Origin: Alphaproteobacteria bacterium
GTDB lineage: Bacteria > Pseudomonadota > Alphaproteobacteria > Rhodospirillales > Magnetospirillaceae
Direction: 5' to 3'
DNA: 37,246 bases
Assembly: GCA_015232025.1 (NCBI GenBank)
Contig: JADGAL010000004.1
Span: 1-37,246 of the forward strand
Shown: in pieces, positions 1 to 8,832 of the stretch
Layout: each line of letters starts with the position of its first letter
Numbering within the stretch: the stretch's first letter is position 1
The notes under the pieces: model-generated
Told to the model about the DNA's origin: nothing
The model's input: only the letters and a program-made list of their open reading frames with translations
Databases searched by the model: none
Position numbers and translations under genes: made by a program

Positions 1-1
1 G

Positions 2-115
2 GCCCGCCGGATGGCCGAGGAGACGGCCGAGACGATCCGCGAAAAGGCGGCCGAGGTGGCGCGCGAGGACGAGGACCGCACCGCCCGCGGCGGCTTGGGC
101 GGCAGCCTGCATTGA
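2..115 (+). CDS. C-terminal end of an unidentified protein (partial, truncated by window start)
   Basis: Open frame from base 2 to TGA at 113-115 (ARRMAEETAETIREKAAEVAREDEDRTARGGLGGSLH*). Confidence 0.45.
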   Translation, partial: ARRMAEETAETIREKAAEVAREDEDRTARGGLGGSLH

Positions 116-159
116 GCGCCGGGCGGCGGGCGCGACGCCCGCCGCCTGGTCCCTTTCGT

Positions 160-2820
160 TCAGATCGCCGCCCGCCTCCGTTCGCGGCGCGCCAGATCGC
201 GCAGCAAGGCCATCAGGACGGGCGGATCGACGGGCTTGTGCAGCAGGCGGAAGCCGCTCTGCTGCGCTTGCTTGATGCGTTCGGCGCTGGTGTCTCCGGT
301 CAAGATCACGCAAGGCGCGGCGGCCCCGGTGGCGGTCAGGATGCGGCGCGCCGCGTCCAGCCCCGTCTGCCCGCCTTTCAGCCGGAAGTCGCTGAGCACG
401 AGGTCCGGCCGACGCCGCGCCAAGCCGCTCACCACCTCCTCGGCCGAGGCGCCCGAAACCACCGTGCAGCCCCACTGGGTGAGAAGAAGATCGAGGCCCT
501 CGCGCTGGCTGGGCTCGTTTTCGACCACCGCGACCAATAGTCCGACCAAGGCGGGGCTGTCGGTGGTCACCGGGGCGACGGGGGCCTGGATGGGGCCGGC
601 GGCGATCGGCACGTCGACGCAGAAGCACGAGCCGCGTCCGGGCACCGAGGCGACCTGGACCTGGTGTCCCAGCAGGCGGGCCATGCGGTCGACGATGGCC
701 AGTCCCAGCCCCAGGCCGCGCGCCTGGTCGCGCTCGGGATTCGAGACCTGGTAGAACTCCTGGAAGATGCTGTCCACCTCGTGGGGCTGGATGCCGATGC
801 CGCTGTCGACCACCATCAGCCGCAGCATGTTTCCGCGCCGCCGGGCGCCCAGCACGACGCCGCCGCGCCGCGTATAGCGGAGCGCGTTGCTCAGCAGGTT
901 GCCGAGCACGCGGCCCAGCAACACCGGGTCGCTGCGCACCGCGACGCTGCTTTTCACCACCGCGAGGCGCAGGTTCTTGGCGCGCGCCTGCAACGAGAAC
1001 TCGTCGCCCAGCCGGGTCAACAGATCGCCCACCGCGAATTCGGTCGGCTCGGCCTGCACGGTGCCGGCGTCCAGCCGGCCGACCTGGAGCAGCGCGTCGA
1101 GCAGGCCGTCGGCGGTCTTCATCGCCTCGCCCAGCTTCGCCGCGATATCGATGCTCTTGGGGTCGTCGAGGCGCTGGCGCAGGATGTGGAGGAACAGGTG
1201 CATCGCCTGGAGGGGCTGGCGCAGATCGTGGCTGGCCGCCGCGAAGAAGCGCGCCTTGGCCTCGGTCGCCCGCTCGGCGCTGGCCTTGGCGGCCTCGAGC
1301 GCCTTTTGGGTGCGGTGCGCGTGCATGTGCCGCCCCAGGATTTCGGCGGCCGCCGACAGGAAGGCGTTGTCGTCGCCGCCGCCATCGTCGAGCAGGAACA
1401 GCTCGATCTCGCCGACCGCGCGGCCATCGGCCAGCACCGGGCACGAGACCCGTCGTCCCAGGGCGCGGAAGCCGCCGCTCTCGAACACCTCGCCCTCCAC
1501 GGTGACCCGCGCTCCGGCGTCCTCGACGCCGCCGGCCGAGCGCGGCAGCAGATCGACGGCTTGGCGGCAGACCTGCCGCCAGCCCAGCGCGGGATCGGTC
1601 GACAGCTTGGACAGGGCGTAAAGGCCGTTGACCTCGCGCACCCGGCGGCTAAGGGTCAGGGTGCGCACCTTCAGGTTCTCTTCGACGTGGCCGCGAACCG
1701 CGGCCTCGTCCTCAAGCCGGGCGTTGCTGGCGGCCAGCGCCTCGGTCAGCAGGCGCTGGCGGCGATGGCGGCTTTCCCCTCCGGCCAGATAGGCGCAGAT
1801 TCCGGCGGTCATCACCAGTCCGGCCAGCGGCACCCAGGGCAGGAAGGGGCGCGGCGCGGCCAGCAGCTCGGGAAGCGGACGCGCGACCAGCGACCAGGTG
1901 CGTCCGGCCACCGCGATCGGCAGCGAAAGATGGGGACCGGCGAGGACCGCCGCCTTGGACAGCGGGGCGGGCGCCCGGACATGCAGCGCCGAAGGCTCGT
2001 AATGGAGCGCCCCGTCCGCGGCATCCTCGTCGTAGAGGTAAAGATCGACCGGGTAGGGCGCCGAACCCTCCAAGGCCTTGCGCACGATCAGCGAAATCCG
2101 GAACAGTCCGACCACATAGCCGCGCAGGCCCTCATCGCAGGTCGCCGCCTCGCCCGGCGCGTGAACCGGGCTGACCACCAGGACGCCGGTGCCCTCCTGC
2201 GCCAGGCGCAATTGGGGCGTGATGATGGCGCGATCCTCTTGGCACGCCTTGCGCAGCGCCTCGGCCCGCTTGGGATCGGAGGCGAGGTCCAGGCCCAGCA
2301 CCGCCTCGTTGCCGGCCAGCGGCTCGACTTGGGTGACCGGCAGGTAGCGCTCGCGGGTCGCGGCGGGCACCAGCCGGCCGGAATCGTCGAACTCGCGAAT
2401 TCTGAAGTCGCGGTACCCCATGGCCCGCATGCGCGCCTCGAACATCGGCCGCTCGTGATCGTGCAGGACCGAGATCCATTCCAGGACCTGCACCACCTCG
2501 GCGTCGCGCACCTGCTCGCGGGCGAAGGCGCGGAATTGGCCGCCGGTCAGGCCCGGCGTGACGGAGGCGTACGAATCGACGCCGCGGATGATCGACACGT
2601 CGCGGTTCAGGCGCTCGGCCAGCAGACTGGCGCGCTCGCCCACCTCCTGACCGAAGCGGGCGGTCTGTTCGCGCTGGTGCGCCCGCTCGAACAGGATCAT
2701 CGACCCCGCCGTCAGCAAAAGGCCGAGCAGGGCGATGATGGCGATTGGAGCGTAAGGCCCCGGCTTTCGTTTGGCGGACCACATGGGCAGATGCACCGGA
2801 CCACGACTGGGGGAGGTCAC
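160..2820 (-). CDS. Hybrid sensor histidine kinase (CHASE sensor, HisKA/HATPase, C-terminal receiver)
   Basis: 886 aa; N-terminal TM and CHASE-like region, H-box ASHDLRQPLQAM, ATPase motifs GNLLSNALRYT and GLGLAIVDRMARLLG, receiver LVLSDFRLKGGQTGLDA with LLHKPVDP. Confidence 0.93.
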   Translation of the reverse strand: MTSPSRGPVHLPMWSAKRKPGPYAPIAIIALLGLLLTAGSMILFERAHQREQTARFGQEVGERASLLAERLNRDVSIIRGVDSYASVTPGLTGGQFRAFAREQVRDAEVVQVLEWISVLHDHERPMFEARMRAMGYRDFRIREFDDSGRLVPAATRERYLPVTQVEPLAGNEAVLGLDLASDPKRAEALRKACQEDRAIITPQLRLAQEGTGVLVVSPVHAPGEAATCDEGLRGYVVGLFRISLIVRKALEGSAPYPVDLYLYDEDAADGALHYEPSALHVRAPAPLSKAAVLAGPHLSLPIAVAGRTWSLVARPLPELLAAPRPFLPWVPLAGLVMTAGICAYLAGGESRHRRQRLLTEALAASNARLEDEAAVRGHVEENLKVRTLTLSRRVREVNGLYALSKLSTDPALGWRQVCRQAVDLLPRSAGGVEDAGARVTVEGEVFESGGFRALGRRVSCPVLADGRAVGEIELFLLDDGGGDDNAFLSAAAEILGRHMHAHRTQKALEAAKASAERATEAKARFFAAASHDLRQPLQAMHLFLHILRQRLDDPKSIDIAAKLGEAMKTADGLLDALLQVGRLDAGTVQAEPTEFAVGDLLTRLGDEFSLQARAKNLRLAVVKSSVAVRSDPVLLGRVLGNLLSNALRYTRRGGVVLGARRRGNMLRLMVVDSGIGIQPHEVDSIFQEFYQVSNPERDQARGLGLGLAIVDRMARLLGHQVQVASVPGRGSCFCVDVPIAAGPIQAPVAPVTTDSPALVGLLVAVVENEPSQREGLDLLLTQWGCTVVSGASAEEVVSGLARRRPDLVLSDFRLKGGQTGLDAARRILTATGAAAPCVILTGDTSAERIKQAQQSGFRLLHKPVDPPVLMALLRDLARRERRRAAI

Positions 2821-2848
2821 CCACCATGGTGGTAGCGGCCTAGGCGGG

Positions 2849-3352
2849 TCAAATGCGATTCGGTGGCATTCGCAAGGGGTATGCGGTGCGCGGCGGCAAG
2901 CGATGGACCATGGTGGCGATCAGGACCAGCGCGACGCTGCCCACCAGGATCGGCGCCAGCACGAAGTCGACGCCGAAATGGCCGGGCAGGATCACCAGCG
3001 GATCGGCGCCGGCCGGCGGATGGGTCAACCGGGCGATCGCCATCAAGGTGATCACCAGGCCGACGGTCAGCGCCAGGCTGGCTGGCCCCTCGGGCAGCAG
3101 GGCGTCGGCGGCAACGCTGACCGAGGCGGCCAGCAAATGGCCACCGATCACGTTGGCGGGTTGCGACAGCGGGCTTTCGGGAACGCTGAACACCAGCACG
3201 CAGGTCGCTCCGAACGGGGCGATCAGCAAGGGGACGCCGGCCCATTCGCCCAGCAGCGCGACCGCCGCCAGCCCGACCAGGGCGCCCAGCCCCGCCTTGA
3301 GCGCGCGGCGGCGGCAGGGGGACGGCTGATGCCGCCGAAGGAAATGACGCAA
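2849..3352 (-). CDS. HPP family integral membrane protein
   Basis: Hydrophobic 167-aa protein with the LTHPPAGADPL signature of HPP proteins. Confidence 0.85.
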   Translation of the reverse strand: MRHFLRRHQPSPCRRRALKAGLGALVGLAAVALLGEWAGVPLLIAPFGATCVLVFSVPESPLSQPANVIGGHLLAASVSVAADALLPEGPASLALTVGLVITLMAIARLTHPPAGADPLVILPGHFGVDFVLAPILVGSVALVLIATMVHRLPPRTAYPLRMPPNRI

Positions 3353-3427
3353 CGCGCACCTCGCCCTGCTCGTGATTGCCGGATCGACCCGATCCTGTCA
3401 CTCTGTCGCAAAGGGAATGCGCCTCGT

Positions 3428-3441
3428 TTGACGGCGGTCAA
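3428..3441. promoter_or_regulatory. FNR/Dnr-type box TTGAC-GGCG-GTCAA
   Basis: Perfect 5+5 dyad, 4-bp spacer, 36 bp before the ATG at 3477, between divergent HPP and crp/fnr genes. Confidence 0.6.
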
Positions 3442-3476
3442 TTCCGGCCACAGGTAAGGGAGTTCGGTCGAAGGTC

Positions 3477-4178
3477 ATGCCGATAGCCTCGTATGGCGCG
3501 GAGATCGCGCTTCAATTGAGGATGGTCCCGCTGTTCGCCAGCGTCTCCACCCCCGATCTGGCCGCCTTGCTGGCCGATGCGGTGATCGAGGATCGGGAAG
3601 CCGGGACGGTTCTCTTGCGCGCGGGCGAGCCCGCCGATGCGTTTTTCGTGTTGCTCTCGGGCCATGTGAGGCTCACCGCCGAGACCGGCGGGCGGTCCGA
3701 CACCGTCGAAATCCTCGAGGCGCCGGCCCTGTTCGGCGAGGCGGCGGTGTTCGACCACGGTCCCAACCCGGTCGGCGCCGAAACGCTGGACGCGGCGCGC
3801 CTGCTGCGCGTTCCCGGCGCGGGCTTCCTGGCCCGCCTCGAGCCCCGCTTCGATCTGATCCTGTCGATGCTGGGCGGCATCTCGTTCCGGCTGCGCGTGC
3901 TGGTGCGCCAGATCGCCGAACTCAAGCTGAAGACCACCGCCCAGCGACTGGGCGGCTTCCTGCTGACCTTGACCGAGGCGTCGGATGGCAAGGTCGAGCT
4001 TCGCTTGCCCTACGACAAGCGGCTGGTCGCCGAAAAGCTGGGCATGAAGCCGGAAAGCCTGTCGCGCGCCCTGGCCCGCTTGGCGCCGGTCGGCGTCAAA
4101 AGCCGTCCCGACGGCATAGTCGCGGTGGCCGACGTGGCGCGGCTGCGTCGCTTCTCCCTCGAGGAGGATCTGGCCTGA
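3477..4178 (+). CDS. Crp/Fnr family transcriptional regulator
   Basis: cNMP-binding N-terminus; C-terminal HTH KRLVAEKLGMKPESLSRALARL. Confidence 0.92.
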   Translation: MPIASYGAEIALQLRMVPLFASVSTPDLAALLADAVIEDREAGTVLLRAGEPADAFFVLLSGHVRLTAETGGRSDTVEILEAPALFGEAAVFDHGPNPVGAETLDAARLLRVPGAGFLARLEPRFDLILSMLGGISFRLRVLVRQIAELKLKTTAQRLGGFLLTLTEASDGKVELRLPYDKRLVAEKLGMKPESLSRALARLAPVGVKSRPDGIVAVADVARLRRFSLEEDLA

Positions 4179-4876
4179 TGCGCATGCTGTCTCCCGCCGA
4201 CGCGGCGGTGCTGTCCGCCACGCCGCTGTTCGCCGGCATCGCGAAGGACGACTTGGCCTTCCTGCTGGACGCCGCCTCGGAGATGGGCATGCCGGATGGC
4301 GGCTTGCTGTTCAGCCAGGGTGATCCGGCGGATCGCTTTTTCCTGGTGCTGGAGGGCCGCGTCAATCTGTTCGCGCTGACCGAGCGCGGCGATCAGACGG
4401 TGATCGAGGTTTTCGAAAAGGGCTTGACCTTCGCCGAGGCGGCGATCTTCTCGTCGGGCTCGTTCCCCCTCAACGCCGAGGCGACGCCCGGCACGCGGCT
4501 GTTGCGGATTCCGGCGGCGCCCTTCTTGCGAAGGCTGTCCGAGCGTCGGAAATTCGCGTTCGAGATGCTGGCCGGACTCAGCCGCTGGCAGCGCCACCTG
4601 CTGCGCGAGATCGGCGATCTGCGCAGCAAGTCCCCGGTTCAGCGGCTGGGCTCGTTCATCCTGTCGCTTACCGAGGCGACCGCCGAGGGCGAGGCGCGGC
4701 TGCGCTTGCCTCTCACCAAGGCGGTGCTGGCCAGCCGCATCGGCATCACGCCGGAAAGCCTGTCGCGCGCCCTGGCCCGCTTGAAGCCGGTCGGCGTCGG
4801 CGTGCGGGGCAGGGAGGTGGTGGTGGCCGATTTGACCGCGCTGCGCCAGTTCTGCCAGGGTTCGCTCGATTGTTGA
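4178..4876 (+). CDS. Crp/Fnr family transcriptional regulator (tandem paralogue)
   Basis: Starts at the last base of the upstream gene (TGATG); HTH KAVLASRIGITPESLSRALARLKPVGV closely resembles its neighbour. Confidence 0.92.
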   Translation: MRMLSPADAAVLSATPLFAGIAKDDLAFLLDAASEMGMPDGGLLFSQGDPADRFFLVLEGRVNLFALTERGDQTVIEVFEKGLTFAEAAIFSSGSFPLNAEATPGTRLLRIPAAPFLRRLSERRKFAFEMLAGLSRWQRHLLREIGDLRSKSPVQRLGSFILSLTEATAEGEARLRLPLTKAVLASRIGITPESLSRALARLKPVGVGVRGREVVVADLTALRQFCQGSLDC

Positions 4877-4879
4877 ACC

Positions 4880-4893
4880 TTAACAAAAGTCAA
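4880..4893. promoter_or_regulatory. FNR/Dnr-like box TTAAC-AAAA-GTCAA
   Basis: Dyad with one mismatch between arms, 53 bp before the ATG at 4947. Confidence 0.5.
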
Positions 4894-4946
4894 GGTACCT
4901 AGGCCCGAGATCGCGGCAAGGTCGCGACAGCACCTGGGAACCCGAG

Positions 4947-5513
4947 ATGAATCCGAATGACGCCCCACCCTCCTGGCTGAACACCGCCGACGTCGTCGCG
5001 ACGGTCGATGCCTGCGCCTTGCTGGCCGATGGCCGCGATCCCTTGGGCGCGGTGATCGACGCCGCGATGGCCGTTCCCGACGACGCGGTGCTCGCGGTCG
5101 AGGCGCCCTTCGACCCCATGCCCATGCGCCATGTCCTCCGCGGGATGGGATTTTCCTCGTTTTCGCAAGCCTTGGGCGGGGGACGCTGGCGGGTCAGCTT
5201 CCGCCGCGACGGCGGGCAAGCGGAACTGCCCGCCATGGCGCGCGACAATTGCCCGATGGCCGAGGTTGGCGCCCCGGTCTGGCGGACGGAGGGCGAGGTT
5301 CACATCGATGTGCGCGGACTGGCGGCGCCGCAACCCATGGTGTCGATCCTCAGGCTGCTCACGGTGCTGCCGCCGGGGCTGCCGGTGATCGTGCATCACG
5401 AGCGCGACCCCCTTTACCTCTATCCGGAACTGGCCGAGCGCGGCTGGGATTGGGCCGCCGAGTCGGGCGAACCCGGCGAGGTGCGCCTGCGCCTGACCCG
5501 GACGGTGTCCTGA
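4947..5513 (+). CDS. Tandem DUF2249 domain protein
   Basis: Two DUF2249-like halves (FDPMPMRHVLRGMGF and VDVRGLAAPQPMVSIL..LPPGLPVIVHHERDPLYLYPELAERGW). Confidence 0.75.
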   Translation: MNPNDAPPSWLNTADVVATVDACALLADGRDPLGAVIDAAMAVPDDAVLAVEAPFDPMPMRHVLRGMGFSSFSQALGGGRWRVSFRRDGGQAELPAMARDNCPMAEVGAPVWRTEGEVHIDVRGLAAPQPMVSILRLLTVLPPGLPVIVHHERDPLYLYPELAERGWDWAAESGEPGEVRLRLTRTVS

Positions 5514-6808
5514 TGTTCGGCGGCTTCATGCTTGGCGCGCGCAGCCGGTTGCTGCCGCCATCGCTGCCCTTCGGCTTTTTCGGCGCGGCGGTGGCGTTCC
5601 ACGTCGCGGGCTGGGCGGCCCTGACCCTGTGGGGCGATGGCGCCATTGGCTTCCAGGGGGGATTGGGGCCGGCGCTGGGCGCTCTTCATCTGATCACCCT
5701 GGGCGTTCTGGTCAGCGCCGCGATGGGCGCCTCGTTCCAGCTTCTTCCGGTGGCGACCAAACGGCCGTTGCGTTCGCTGACGGCGGCGCGGGTGGTGATG
5801 GCCTGCCATGTGTTGGGCACGCCGGTGCTCGCCTGGGGTATGGTCGGCGGCGAGATCTGGGCGTTGCACGCCGGCGGCGCGCTGGTCGGCGTGGCGTTGT
5901 TCGTGTTCCTGCTGCTGCTCGCCGACAATTTGCGGCGGGTCGACGACCTGCCGCTGGTCACCGGCCATGCCTGGGTGGCGGTCGCCTCGCTGGCCGCCTT
6001 CACGGTGCTGGGATTGCTGCTCACCGCCGATTTCACGGCCGGCTTCCTGCCCGATCACGCCGCGGCCGGGGCGGCCCACGCGGTGGCGGCGGGCTTCGGC
6101 TTCATGGGCATGGTGATCTTCGCCTTCAGCCCGGTGCTGGTGCCGATGTTCGCCCTGTCGCCGCCGGTCGACGCGGCCCTGGGGCGTTGGTCCCTGCGTC
6201 TGGCGGCGCCGGCCCTGGCGCTTGGCGTGGCCGGGGCGCTGGTCGGCTGGGTGCCGCTGGTGGCGCTGGCCGGACTGCTCGGTCTGGGCGCGGCGGCGGC
6301 CCATCTGAAGTCGATGGCGCTGGTCATGAAGAGCCGCATGAAGCGCGACATGGGCGATTCCTTCGTGCTGATCCGCGGCGCCTGGGCCTGCCTGCCGGTC
6401 TCGCTGGCGCTGGGCCTCGCCTTCGCGCTGGACGTGGCGCCCCAGGTCAGCGGGCCGCTGTTCGGCTGGTTCCTGGTGTTCGGCTGGCTGCTAAGCTTCC
6501 TGATGGGCGTGCTGCAACGCATCCTGCCCTTCCTCGCCTCGATGCATTCGGTGCGGCCGGGGATCAAGCCGGTCCTGGTTTCGGCGCTGACCCTCGACTC
6601 GGCGGCGCGGGCGCATCTCGTTCTTCACTTCGCCGCGCTGGCGCTGGGCGCCGTGGCGCTGGCCGGTGGCTGGGGATGGCTGATGCGCCTCGCCGCCACG
6701 CTGGGCCTGACCGGCGCGCTGGCCTTCGCCCTGTTCGCCGTCGAGGTGTGGCGCAGGATGAACCTCCATCTCAGCCAATCCCCCCAAGTCCCGGAGAAAC
6801 AAGCATGA
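5513..6808 (+). CDS. Polytopic membrane protein, NnrS-like or heme-copper-oxidase-subunit-I-like
   Basis: ATG overlaps the upstream TGA (TGATG); about 12 hydrophobic segments with His in membrane stretches. Confidence 0.65.
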   Translation: MFGGFMLGARSRLLPPSLPFGFFGAAVAFHVAGWAALTLWGDGAIGFQGGLGPALGALHLITLGVLVSAAMGASFQLLPVATKRPLRSLTAARVVMACHVLGTPVLAWGMVGGEIWALHAGGALVGVALFVFLLLLADNLRRVDDLPLVTGHAWVAVASLAAFTVLGLLLTADFTAGFLPDHAAAGAAHAVAAGFGFMGMVIFAFSPVLVPMFALSPPVDAALGRWSLRLAAPALALGVAGALVGWVPLVALAGLLGLGAAAAHLKSMALVMKSRMKRDMGDSFVLIRGAWACLPVSLALGLAFALDVAPQVSGPLFGWFLVFGWLLSFLMGVLQRILPFLASMHSVRPGIKPVLVSALTLDSAARAHLVLHFAALALGAVALAGGWGWLMRLAATLGLTGALAFALFAVEVWRRMNLHLSQSPQVPEKQA

Positions 6809-7314
6809 TGCCCGCACAGACCAAGACAGGCGCTTTGCTCCACCGCGAGCATCTGGCGACCATTCGGTCGTTGCAGAACCTCGAGGCCTTCCTGGTCAAT
6901 CAGACCCAGAAGCGCGTTCCCGACGCCGCCAACGAGACCGTGCGGGCGATGCTCGACGAGATCATCGGCATGGTCGGCCGCGAGGTCGGCCGCCATTTCA
7001 GCTTCGAGGAGAACCACCTTTTCCCGCTGCTGGCCGAGCGCGGCGAGTCCGGCATCGGCGACTTTCTGATGAGCGAGCACCAGACCATCCTGCCGCTCGC
7101 CGAGGATTTGCGCGACCGCGCCCAGGCGGCCCGCGACGGCGGCTTCGACGCGGCGAGCTGGAAGGCCTTCCACGGCGTCGGCCTGGAACTGGTCGAGCGC
7201 GAAATCTTCCACATCCAGAAGGAGGAGATGGGTCTGTTGATGGCCATCTCGATGCTGCTCGACCCCGAGGCCGACGCCATCCTGGCCGTCAAATACGAAG
7301 AGGTGCTGGGCTGA
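6805..7314 (+). CDS. Hemerythrin-domain protein
   Basis: HREHL, HFSFEENHLFPLL, MSEHQTIL and FHIQKEEMGLL motifs; ATG overlaps the upstream stop. Confidence 0.85.
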   Translation: MMPAQTKTGALLHREHLATIRSLQNLEAFLVNQTQKRVPDAANETVRAMLDEIIGMVGREVGRHFSFEENHLFPLLAERGESGIGDFLMSEHQTILPLAEDLRDRAQAARDGGFDAASWKAFHGVGLELVEREIFHIQKEEMGLLMAISMLLDPEADAILAVKYEEVLG

Positions 7315-7366
7315 GGCATTCCAGTCCGGTTGCGACGCGGGCCGCCGCCGTCCATAGTCGGCCTCC

Positions 7367-8026
7367 ATGACCCGCTTCGCGCCGCGCCTGGACATCCTTC
7401 CGCCAGCTCAACGCCGGCTGTGGGACGCGTTGTCCGCCGTCCCGCCGGAATTCGTCCTTTATGGCGGTACGGCGATCGCGCTGCATCTTGGGCATCGGCG
7501 GTCGGTCGATTTCGACTTCTTTGGCGAGGAAGGCTTCGATCGCGCCGTGTTGCAGGCGCGCGTCCACTTTCTCGCCGACGCGACGGTGGTTCGGGCCGAG
7601 CGGAACACGCTGGTCGTGACGATCGGGCGGGACGAACCCATCAACGTCTCGTTCTTCGGTGTGCCCAGGCTGCCTCGGCTGGCGCCATGTCACGTCGCGC
7701 CGGACAACGGCCTAAGGGTCGCGTCGCTTCTGGATCTCGCCGGGACCAAGGCATCGGTCGTGCAACTCCGCGCCGAGGCCAAGGATTACCTGGATCTGGA
7801 TGCCCTCGTGTTGGCCGGAGTCGATTTGTCGGCGGCCTTGGCGGCGGGGCGGGCGATCTACGGAAACGCCTTCAATCCGGAAGTCACCCTGAAGGCGCTC
7901 GCCTATTTCGAGGACGGTAACCTGGCATCCGTGCCGGACGAGGTGAAGCGGCGCTTGGCCGACGCGGTGCTCGCGGTCGACATCGACAAGCTGCCGTCGT
8001 TTGAGCCGATCCGGTGGGCGCCATGA
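7367..8026 (+). CDS. AbiEii/AbiGii-type nucleotidyltransferase
   Basis: FVLYGGTAIALHLGHRRSVDFDFF matches the GGTAL...HR.S.DlDff signature of AbiEii nucleotidyltransferases. Confidence 0.85.
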   Translation: MTRFAPRLDILPPAQRRLWDALSAVPPEFVLYGGTAIALHLGHRRSVDFDFFGEEGFDRAVLQARVHFLADATVVRAERNTLVVTIGRDEPINVSFFGVPRLPRLAPCHVAPDNGLRVASLLDLAGTKASVVQLRAEAKDYLDLDALVLAGVDLSAALAAGRAIYGNAFNPEVTLKALAYFEDGNLASVPDEVKRRLADAVLAVDIDKLPSFEPIRWAP

Positions 8027-8805
8027 CGCCCTTGCCCGCGACGAGCGCCCTTCTGGCCGTGGCGCGCCGCGTGATCTGGTTCGAGGAGCCCGAGGTGGCG
8101 CTTAGCGATCCGATCCGCTTCCTGGCCTACGCGATGGCCTACGCGACCCACGAGGACATGAAGGAAATCCGCCGCCACGTCGACGACGACGCGTTCCGCG
8201 AGGCGATCGACAACGCGCCGCCGGGCATCATCGATCCGCGCTCGTGGGCCTATTGGAACCTCAAGATGGGCCGCTTCCCGGCCCCGCCGCCGCCGACCCG
8301 GCGGTTCGAATGCGGTTCAGCCACTCGTTCGGCGGAACTCCCCGAGCATGCGCCGCTGATCCGGCGGTTGGCCGCGGCATTGCGTGCGGATCCGGCCATG
8401 GCCGGCCGGATCGAGGCGGTTCTGGCGGGTGCGCCGGTGGCTGAGAATGGGACCGGGGGGCTGCACAATTACGGCCCGTTCGGTGGCGAGGCGCAGGCGC
8501 TCGCGATCTTGCGCGACCGGCTGGTCGCCGCTCTCGATCCGCTCGAAATCCACCTGTTCGGCTCACGTGGACGGGGGACCGCCCGTCCGGACAGCGACTT
8601 CGATCTGCTGGTGGTTCTGCCCGACTCGGTTGGCGAGGAGGGACTCGATCCGCTTCGGGCCTATGCGCCCGTGATGGGGCTGGGCATCGGCGCGGATGTC
8701 ATGCCCTGTCTGGCGAGCGACTTCGAGGCCGAAAAGGACATCCCCGGCACCATCGCCCATGACGCCAAGCGAGGCCAACTGATCTATCGGCGGGTGGCTG
8801 GGTGA
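8023..8805 (+). CDS. Fusion of AbiEii-partner-like N-terminal domain and MNT-type nucleotidyltransferase
   Basis: ATGA overlap with the preceding gene; N-terminus DPRSWAYWNLKMGRFPAPPPPTRRF; C-terminus EIHLFGSRGRGTARPDSDFDLLVVLPD (GSRGRG..SDfDLlV). Confidence 0.75.
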   Translation: MTPLPATSALLAVARRVIWFEEPEVALSDPIRFLAYAMAYATHEDMKEIRRHVDDDAFREAIDNAPPGIIDPRSWAYWNLKMGRFPAPPPPTRRFECGSATRSAELPEHAPLIRRLAAALRADPAMAGRIEAVLAGAPVAENGTGGLHNYGPFGGEAQALAILRDRLVAALDPLEIHLFGSRGRGTARPDSDFDLLVVLPDSVGEEGLDPLRAYAPVMGLGIGADVMPCLASDFEAEKDIPGTIAHDAKRGQLIYRRVAG

Positions 8806-8832
8806 CCGAGCGCGCCGCCGCGGCCGAAGCCC

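Noticed and set aside
664-2835. 723-aa plus-strand ORF opposite the histidine kinase
   Set aside because: Low-complexity R/A/G/Q/H composition typical of a GC-rich shadow ORF; the opposite strand has clear kinase motifs.
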